Part shown: positions 57,548-64,000 of the stretch, piece after piece
Position numbering within the stretch: the first letter of the stretch is position 1
How the letters are laid out: every line of letters starts with the position of its first letter
DNA from: a virus
Direction: 5' to 3' (one strand)
Length of the DNA: 64,000 nucleotides
IMG/VR virus record: IMGVR_UViG_3300041964_000068
Location: 1 to 64,000 of that record
Translations under genes and position numbers: made by a program
The notes under the pieces: generated by a model
What the model was told of the DNA's origin: nothing
What the model saw: only the letters and a program-made list of their open reading frames with translations
Databases searched by the model: none

Positions 57548-59289
57548 GAACTGTTGCGCCCGTTCGTAATGATCGCCCGATTGAAATTTGGGTGCAGCAT
57601 TGCGTACCGTAGTACCGTTGGAGTCTCTTCTGTTCCAGTAACGCTCTGAGCGTTGCCCGCTAGCACCGCTGAGTAGGCGTGTCGGATGTCGTGTTGTCCG
57701 GGTTGGAATCCTCGATCTTGCAGGTAGCGCTCAATCGCGGGCATTTGCTCTGCGATTGACTGATTCCGGCGAATGCCGTAGCGCTGCTGATTGTCCGGCG
57801 AAAACTGAATCAAGCCTTGGTAATCGTTGCCGTCACCGCCCATTACGTTCGGGTTGAATGATCCGCCCGACTCCCAACTCATCAAAGCGGCAAACTGATC
57901 GACAGGTAAGCCAAGGCGCTGAGCAGCCCCCGCCATCGCTGCGGCTCCGGCAGGGTCAGACCGCACTCGTTCGGCGCGGCTGAGTGTCCCGCCGCGAGGC
58001 ACGTAGCGCTGTCCTGTTGGTTGAGGCGCGGCTTGAGCGGGTCTAGCAGCTTGCGCGGGAGCAGGCGCAGGCGCAGGTGCAGGAGCTTGCTGAATCGCCT
58101 GATTGAAATTAGGCGCTCCTCTTGCCAGTTCTCGTGCGGTTCGATCGCGCATTCCCAGCGCGGCACGGTTTGTTCTACGGCTATCCGGTGCAAAGAAATC
58201 CAGCGAAACGTGCGCCCCGGTTGTCGATCCGGTTCGCCCCTGCGTACCCAACACCGTGCCGACACCGACTTGTTGACCCACCTGCACGGCAACCCGATCG
58301 AGGTGAGCGTAGAGCATATCAACAAACTCCCCCGTCACCTCATCACGAGCGCGTACAATCACCTGATTGCCGTAGCCTCTGCGTCCGGTGTTGCGGCCTC
58401 CCCGCCCCATATTGTTTTCCCAGTTCTGATCCGTCACGGTGCGAACCACCGTACCCGCCGCCACCGCGCCGAACTCTGCTCCCCTCCTGCCGTCTGCTAC
58501 CACATAATCGAGGCCAGGTTCACCGCTTGCGTCCACTGCTGACGTGACGTGAATCCCCTCAAAGCGGGTCGTTCGCCCTGCCGCCGCCGCTGCGCCCGCT
58601 AGAGGAGCGCCCGTTGCTGGCTGTAAACCGCTGAGAAGCTGTTGCGCCTGCATTGCGGTGTCCGCAAACTGATTGTTCGCCGCGAGGCGATTGCGCTGTG
58701 CTTCAAGCAGGTTCTTCAGCGGCTCAAATAGCTGCTCGACGAGTTCGGTCATGCCGGAAACAAACTCGCCAAAGTATTTATTACCGATTCCGGTAAGGTT
58801 CGTGCTGAGCCTTGTTCGCGCCTGCATCATGACGCGATCGAGGTCGGATTCCTTGATCGACATCGCCACGTCTTGAGCGTTGCGTTCAATGCCCCGGTAG
58901 AAGTCGGCTACCTGAGTCGAGACTTCTTTAAGCTGCTGCTGAGCGTCTACTTGAGCTTGGGCGATTTCACCTTGCAGCGAGGTTACATCAATTTGGCGCT
59001 GAGAAAGCTGCTCCTGAATGTCAGCCGCAATCAAAAGCTGATCCTTCAGATCTCCGTCCGGCCTTGCGGGGTCGTTGGCGTAGGCGCGAATTTGTGCGGC
59101 TCCCGTCCCCGGCGCAATCTCAGCCGTCCTGAGTGCGTTTTGCAGTTCAGCGTTCAGCAGTTGATTTTGCAGCCGCGAAATCTCTTGCTGACTAGCTTGA
59201 ATCTGTGCGTTCAAGCGTTCCTGATTCGCTCGGTTCTGACGGTCGCCTGCCTGTACTGTGTTCAGTCCTCCAGCCGCTTGCTGTTGCAA
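57418..59289 (-). CDS. Tape measure protein, middle part with M23 and lysozyme-like domains
   Basis: 623 residues. An M23 (LytM) peptidase-like domain: GNQVIVRARDEVTGEFVDML, YAHLDRVAVQVGQQVGVGTV, GSTTGAHVSLDFF with H-x-H-like metal residues (YAHLD ... AHVSLD). A transglycosylase-like domain follows (AALMSWESGGSFNPNVMGGD, YQGLIQFSPDNQQRYGI, with Glu in WESGG). These would open the cell wall during DNA injection. It continues the upstream frame via a shift at an AAA run near 59355. Confidence 0.8.
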   Translation of the reverse strand: MQQQAAGGLNTVQAGDRQNRANQERLNAQIQASQQEISRLQNQLLNAELQNALRTAEIAPGTGAAQIRAYANDPARPDGDLKDQLLIAADIQEQLSQRQIDVTSLQGEIAQAQVDAQQQLKEVSTQVADFYRGIERNAQDVAMSIKESDLDRVMMQARTRLSTNLTGIGNKYFGEFVSGMTELVEQLFEPLKNLLEAQRNRLAANNQFADTAMQAQQLLSGLQPATGAPLAGAAAAAGRTTRFEGIHVTSAVDASGEPGLDYVVADGRRGAEFGAVAAGTVVRTVTDQNWENNMGRGGRNTGRRGYGNQVIVRARDEVTGEFVDMLYAHLDRVAVQVGQQVGVGTVLGTQGRTGSTTGAHVSLDFFAPDSRRTNRAALGMRDRTARELARGAPNFNQAIQQAPAPAPAPAPAQAARPAQAAPQPTGQRYVPRGGTLSRAERVRSDPAGAAAMAGAAQRLGLPVDQFAALMSWESGGSFNPNVMGGDGNDYQGLIQFSPDNQQRYGIRRNQSIAEQMPAIERYLQDRGFQPGQHDIRHAYSAVLAGNAQSVTGTEETPTVLRYAMLHPNFNRAIITNGRNSSCGIAASPEMLPRLRPWPLRLSTPALLALIRGCASDRHRSTKV

Positions 59290-62200
59290 GATTTCGGTTT
59301 GGTTGGCGGCGGCTTCTTGCTGTAGGCGAGTGTTCGTGTCAGCGGTAACCGCTTTATTTGTTCGTACTCTTGAGTGAGCCGCTGAACGCTTGTAACCGAC
59401 TGCTGAATCAGCTTGTTTAGGTTCGCCTGTCCTTCCTCAGACGCACCGATCAGATTGTTGACCTGTTCAAGCTGCCGAATTAACGCCTCTTTGTTCTCTG
59501 CGTTCTCAGGCGTATCGAATGCCCCTGAACCCAGATCGGCCTCAAGCTGGTCACGAATTTGTTTGAAGCTTTCCAGGTTGGCGGAAACAAGCGCCTGCAC
59601 TTCCGCGATCGGACGGCTCGCCGTTTCTCGCGCCTGCACCAGATCGTTGCGCTGAGCTTCAAGCTGTCGGCGCATATCGGTATCAGCGGGCGATAGCGCT
59701 TGTCGCTGAAGCGAATTCTGGCGTAGTTGAGCATCAATGCGATTAAGGTCTTGGATTTGAGTACCGCCGCGCCCGCCCGCGCCCAGCATCCCGTAAAGAC
59801 GGCTGAGGGATTCGTTTCCGCCTGTAATCGCGTTGCCCGACTGAATGATCCGATCTTCGGCTTGTTTCTGCGCGTAGGTTCTCAGAGGAGTTTGCAGCCT
59901 TCGCTCTCCCTCTCCGAGTACCCCTATCCGGCGCAGCCCCGCATCCGCCAATCCACCGAGCGGATCTGACTGAATTCCGCGCTCAATCATACGCGACAAC
60001 CCCGCCCCGGCCTCGTCACCCAGCAGCGCCTTGAAGATCCCGCCCGCTGCTGTTTCCTCCATCATCGAAGGAGCTTTGATCGAAGCTAGCGCGTCTTTCG
60101 CGTCAGTGAGTGACTTGACAAAGCGGTTCGTTTGCTCGGTGCTTTCGCCAACGCTTTCTTTGTAGCGATCGAGGCGTCCATTAATATCAGTCGCCGCCTG
60201 TCCAATTGCGCCGGAAGAATCAGAAATCCCGGTCTTGAATATATGGAACAGGTTGAAGATGGCGGTGATGACAGCGAATTCCAGCGCGACCCGCTTCAGC
60301 ATCGTCAGCAGTCGGCCTAGAATTGCCGGAATCTTTGCAAACGCCGCTCCTACCAGTTCGGCAACTGCCGGAATCCCCATCAACATCCCGATTAGCTGAG
60401 CGAAGCCCTTGACCATGTTGCGAACAATCGCAAAGGTGAGCAGCCCCAATGCCTGGTTGAGGATGTCGGCGTTCTCTCTCACGACCGACATTGCTTCCGC
60501 CATCGCATTAAAGCCCAGGTTGCGAACAGGGAGCGCTAAATCCCCGATCGATTCCTGCAACAGCAAAATTTCGTTGTTAAGGCGATTGGTTGCAGACTGA
60601 GCCGTATTCGCTGACCCCGCTAATCCTACCGAGGTTTCCGCCGAAAGCTGCTGTGCGAAGCGAGGAATGAACTCCTCTGCTGTCACCTCGCCGCTTTCGA
60701 CCCGCTTCGAGAATTCTTGAGGAGACATCCCGTAGGATCTTGCCGCAACCCCGATCGACGAAGGCAGCGCTTCAGCGAGTTGTCCGCGCAATTCTTCGAG
60801 GCTTAGCTGTGACTTGTCGATCATCTGCTGAAGCGCAACATAAGCATTTTGCTGTCGCTCAGGAGAGACGCCATAAACAGCAGAAGCTTGGTTGACGGCT
60901 CCGAAAAGCTGTCGAATCGATTCTCCTTCGAGGCTAGTTCCTTGCGCTGACGCACCTAGACCCGCGAAACCCTGCAAGTTGGTTTCGATATTGGTTCCCA
61001 GGTCAGTAGATTGATTTTTGACAAGCGCGATATTTTGAGCGGCTTCGGCGCTGGAGCTACTGGTGAATTTGATCGCCTGTTCCATGCTCTCAAACCGCAT
61101 CGCCACTTCCATCGAAGCGGTGATGAACTGATCGAGCAACATCAAAATCGGCTTCAGGACAAGCTCGAAGGAGACAAATCCAACCGCCAAGTTTGTAATC
61201 AGGCGCGTGTTCTTGAGGATGCCGTCTGCGATTCCGGCGAACGCCCGCCCAACCTTGGGCGCAAACGTCGCCATCTCTTTCATCGCATCGAGTGAATCCA
61301 GCATGAACGAGATGCTGCCGCCGATGATCGGGATATTTTCTAGCGGATGCTGAGTGCTGACCTCGAATTCTTGGAACTCACCCAGGTCTTTGCCGAGTTC
61401 TTTCAGGCGAGACTGAAAAGCTTTCGCGTAAGTAGAAGCTTGTTCCTTCGCCGCCTGCATAATATTTTGCGGGGACAAGCTTTGAATAAGCTGTTTCGCG
61501 CCTGCAAACATACTTGCTCGCGGCGGCGAAGCCATCTTCTCATTGTTAAACGGCTCCAGCCCCGCCCCTTCAAATTCTTGGGGGGAGACGGGATGATTAC
61601 TGGTTCGCCGCTGTCCCAAGAACCCAAAGAAACGCTCATGAAAGTCAGGCCGACCCAGATACTCCGACAGCTTGTGATTTTGGCCTGCGCCCGACAGCAT
61701 TTGCAAGGCGGGATCGGGTCTACCAAACTTGCGTACCATTGGGGCGAGCAAGTCCCCTTCTCCCAAGAAAGCTCGAAACTTCTCAGGATCGCTCCCCATC
61801 AGGCCGAAGGTTGGAGTCCCAATTCCAACCGCCTTCGACTCTACCCCCATATGTTGAAGAATTTGCTGAGACTCGCGAGCGACATATCCCCCGGCACTGT
61901 AGCCCGCAAAATTAACCGGGAGTCCGGTCTGTCGATGTCTCGCAAGACCAACGGCGGCAGCTTCGATCGCGTCGGGGTTGAACGCCTCTAGAACGTTGTG
62001 CCTGAACGCTTTGCCGATTACTTCTGCGATGAATTTCCGCTTTTTCGCGAATGAAACGCTCGTGTCAGTGGCGACATTCTCGATATGTTCGATCAAGAAG
62101 TCAGTTCCCGCCAGCTTGCCGATGCGCTCCGCGACCGACTTTCCGGTTTTCCCGCGCTGCCCTGCGAATCCGCCGGAAACCACCATGATCGACTTCGCTT

Positions 62201-63977
62201 GACTGGAGTAATCCCCCATTTGCTTGCCAAGCTCGTTCGCCCGCTTCATCACCATCTCAGCAGATTTCTTTAGCTGAGCCTGCTGCCGTGCCTTCAGCGC
62301 CTCGATCGGAGACATCATCTTGACGATGTTTTGCAGCCCCGATGAAATGCTGCTGTAGGCGGAAGCAACCGAGCGTTGAGCGGCCTTGGCGGAATTGGCG
62401 ATCAGTTCCGCTCCCAACATTCGCGGATCAATTGCGCCCGCCTCGTCGCCATTCAATCCGCCTGGTTTTCTTCTCGCCGCCAGCATTCCGATGAAGCGCT
62501 GCTTGAACGAAGCATTCCCGCGCAGTGATTGCTCTTGCTGGTAGATTCGCTCTGTGACAGCGCGAGGCTGATTTTCCGGCTTCGGGGAAGTCCACTCTCG
62601 CTTAAGCGAGTTCTCAATTTTGGTGAATTGACCTTTTGCAGCACGAGCAATCGGAGCCTCAAGCCCCTGCTCGATCGCAATTTCGAGCATTGCCCGCCCT
62701 TCGGCAATGCCTTCGATAATTTCTTTGCCGACCGCTTCCGCCTCTCCGGTGAGGCCGTCTGCAATTAACGACTTGAGTCGATCGACCTTGCCTTTAATCT
62801 GCCCGCTACGTTCTCGAACGATGCGGCGAAGCGATTCGGCGTCAGGGTTGGCTGAGGCAGGCGCGAGTCCTGGTGTTTGAGCCTGTAGCCTCGTGAGCCT
62901 TTGCGATTCCCGATAGGCCGCTTCCGCCTCGGTGATTTGCTTCTTGGGGATGACGGGCGCGGCGGTGGCTGGCGAGGTGGGGGGAGTGGGGGGTTTCTCG
63001 ATTGACTCGATCGAGACGGGCATTGCCCCAGGTACACCAAATACTGACTGCAAATTAGCCAGCAGTTGATTTTTAACGATCTTGTAAACTCGCTCTTGAT
63101 CGGCGTCAGTGAATCCAATCGTTTTCTCGCCTTCACCCGCATACTTCGCCCCGAACGGCTCCAGTACACCCTCGACCGCCGACCCGCCCAGCGTCGTATT
63201 GACAGCGGCAAGGTACTGATATTGTTGTGGGTGAAAAGGAATGGCGGAGTTGTCGAACTGCGGGGCAACCCCAAAGATTTTTTGCAGACTCGCATGAGCC
63301 TTGTCGATCTTGGCGATGTCGATTCGATCTGATCCCTGCAAAGCATCAACGATGTCTTGCATGATCTGCTTGAACGCCTTGCCTTCTTCTAGGGCTTTGC
63401 CCTTAATGCGCTTACTGACCTCGAATTCTGAAGCGGCATATTCTAGATCGGCCTTCTCCTGAGATTCCCCGTAGGTTTTTCTCAGCTTGCCGTCCTCTGT
63501 GACAAAGGCATACTTCCCGGCCTGTAACTCTGATTGTGCCTGAGTATCCCCCTTCAATACGCCCAGCGTTCGCGTCACTGATTCAAACTGCCCGTACATA
63601 TCGGCGTACATCTTGAACGCCGCAGTACCTTCCTTGCCTTGAAACTCTTTCGCAACCGGAGAGGTATGAGTCCCCAGGAATTTGACCAACTCAGCCTGAG
63701 TACCCGGATCAGCCATGAACTGACCCAGGTGATGCGCGACACCTGCGCCGGGGATTACTGCTGTGTTGCGGCTGGGAGCGAGCAATCCAGTCAGGGCGTC
63801 AGCGCCCAGCGGTAGCTGCTTCAGCGACTCGTCAAGAATTTTTAGCTGGGCTTTGCTGAGCTTTGAGCGATCGATATGCTTCGTTCCGAACGAAGCCATG
63901 TACATCGGATCTTGATCGCCCACGAACGCCTGAAAGTTTTTAGCGCTGGCGGTCTGGGTTAGCCCGTACAGCCCCAA
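59262..63977 (-). CDS. Tape measure protein, N-terminal part with alpha/beta-hydrolase-like insert
   Basis: 1571 residues; the frame nears the window edge, so the true start may lie outside. At about residue 690 a serine-hydrolase nucleophile motif appears (VNFAGYSAGGYVARESQQIL) within a Rossmann-like stretch (SIMVVSGGFAGQRG). The tape-measure N-domain follows at about 960-1150 (MRFESMEQAIKFTSSSSAEA, LSLEELRGQLAEALPSSIGV, AARSYGMSPQEFSKRVESGE). Membrane helices and coiled coils follow. Together with the two downstream frames it gives a tape measure of at least 2830 residues. Confidence 0.85.
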   Translation of the reverse strand: MGLYGLTQTASAKNFQAFVGDQDPMYMASFGTKHIDRSKLSKAQLKILDESLKQLPLGADALTGLLAPSRNTAVIPGAGVAHHLGQFMADPGTQAELVKFLGTHTSPVAKEFQGKEGTAAFKMYADMYGQFESVTRTLGVLKGDTQAQSELQAGKYAFVTEDGKLRKTYGESQEKADLEYAASEFEVSKRIKGKALEEGKAFKQIMQDIVDALQGSDRIDIAKIDKAHASLQKIFGVAPQFDNSAIPFHPQQYQYLAAVNTTLGGSAVEGVLEPFGAKYAGEGEKTIGFTDADQERVYKIVKNQLLANLQSVFGVPGAMPVSIESIEKPPTPPTSPATAAPVIPKKQITEAEAAYRESQRLTRLQAQTPGLAPASANPDAESLRRIVRERSGQIKGKVDRLKSLIADGLTGEAEAVGKEIIEGIAEGRAMLEIAIEQGLEAPIARAAKGQFTKIENSLKREWTSPKPENQPRAVTERIYQQEQSLRGNASFKQRFIGMLAARRKPGGLNGDEAGAIDPRMLGAELIANSAKAAQRSVASAYSSISSGLQNIVKMMSPIEALKARQQAQLKKSAEMVMKRANELGKQMGDYSSQAKSIMVVSGGFAGQRGKTGKSVAERIGKLAGTDFLIEHIENVATDTSVSFAKKRKFIAEVIGKAFRHNVLEAFNPDAIEAAAVGLARHRQTGLPVNFAGYSAGGYVARESQQILQHMGVESKAVGIGTPTFGLMGSDPEKFRAFLGEGDLLAPMVRKFGRPDPALQMLSGAGQNHKLSEYLGRPDFHERFFGFLGQRRTSNHPVSPQEFEGAGLEPFNNEKMASPPRASMFAGAKQLIQSLSPQNIMQAAKEQASTYAKAFQSRLKELGKDLGEFQEFEVSTQHPLENIPIIGGSISFMLDSLDAMKEMATFAPKVGRAFAGIADGILKNTRLITNLAVGFVSFELVLKPILMLLDQFITASMEVAMRFESMEQAIKFTSSSSAEAAQNIALVKNQSTDLGTNIETNLQGFAGLGASAQGTSLEGESIRQLFGAVNQASAVYGVSPERQQNAYVALQQMIDKSQLSLEELRGQLAEALPSSIGVAARSYGMSPQEFSKRVESGEVTAEEFIPRFAQQLSAETSVGLAGSANTAQSATNRLNNEILLLQESIGDLALPVRNLGFNAMAEAMSVVRENADILNQALGLLTFAIVRNMVKGFAQLIGMLMGIPAVAELVGAAFAKIPAILGRLLTMLKRVALEFAVITAIFNLFHIFKTGISDSSGAIGQAATDINGRLDRYKESVGESTEQTNRFVKSLTDAKDALASIKAPSMMEETAAGGIFKALLGDEAGAGLSRMIERGIQSDPLGGLADAGLRRIGVLGEGERRLQTPLRTYAQKQAEDRIIQSGNAITGGNESLSRLYGMLGAGGRGGTQIQDLNRIDAQLRQNSLQRQALSPADTDMRRQLEAQRNDLVQARETASRPIAEVQALVSANLESFKQIRDQLEADLGSGAFDTPENAENKEALIRQLEQVNNLIGASEEGQANLNKLIQQSVTSVQRLTQEYEQIKRLPLTRTLAYSKKPPPTKPKSCNSKRLED

Positions 63978-64000
63978 TGTCGCGCCGAATCCCTTCGTGT

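Overview
The window looks like a large temperate siphophage or phage-plasmid of a cyanobacterium. The phage part is clear: a lambda-type tail module (tape measure, M, L, K, I and J homologues, fibre), an ERF annealing protein, RusA, a DnaB helicase, a large serine recombinase of the XisF type, homing endonucleases and a probable anti-CBASS protein. The cyanobacterial host is inferred from the abundance of CGATCG words and from families typical of cyanobacteria (DUF2811, Ycf35/DUF1257, Ycf46-like AAA+, the small MGEAKRRK protein, the CNGCKHLHG cysteine motif). No terminase, portal, capsid, rRNA or tRNA gene is visible, so head genes must lie outside. The last gene runs off the right edge or starts very close to it.

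Layout. 0-9 kb: two small membrane-protein genes, then a minus-strand block of DNA-modification and counter-defence genes: a TET/JBP-type base dioxygenase, a frameshifted base-J-type glycosyltransferase, a LexA-like winged-helix protein, ParB-like protein, an Acb2-like protein, a frameshifted DNA methylase, and a chain of tiny coupled ORFs behind ERF. 9.2-10.5 kb: an RNase AS-like exonuclease. 10.5-15.3 kb: an unexplained ten-gene operon around a membrane-anchored P-loop ATPase, divergent from two regulator-like genes across a GTTCTAG operator cluster. 16.6-20.8 kb: small unknown genes behind a second ParB-like gene. 21-32.7 kb: tail tip and fibre genes (M, L, K, I, J) with two HNH endonucleases and a tail-associated glycosidase-like protein on the opposite strand. 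33-38.5 kb: replication (MazG-like, RusA, DnaB, and an O-like initiator that contains iterons). 39-42 kb: recombinase and probable regulator. 43-55.5 kb: plus-strand accessory genes (RNA ligase, Gp37/68, Ycf46/Ycf35/DUF2997 set, methyltransferase, PadR). 55.5-64 kb: a giant tape measure with hydrolase, M23 and lysozyme-like domains.

Three signals stand out. (1) A JBP-type oxygenase directly followed by a JGT/GREB1-type glycosyltransferase: the logic of a base-J-like DNA hypermodification system. (2) Five perfect copies of a 17-bp iteron inside the initiator gene, read in two different frames, so the DNA and not the peptide is conserved: a lambda-like internal origin. (3) An element-wide operator CTTA-N4-TAAG, many copies of which sit in the 17-bp spacer of TTGAC promoters or in front of start codons.

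About a dozen genes are broken by single-base frameshifts, mostly at homopolymers, with conserved sequence continuing in another frame. This may be sequencing or assembly error rather than decay, and the functional reading of several genes depends on it.
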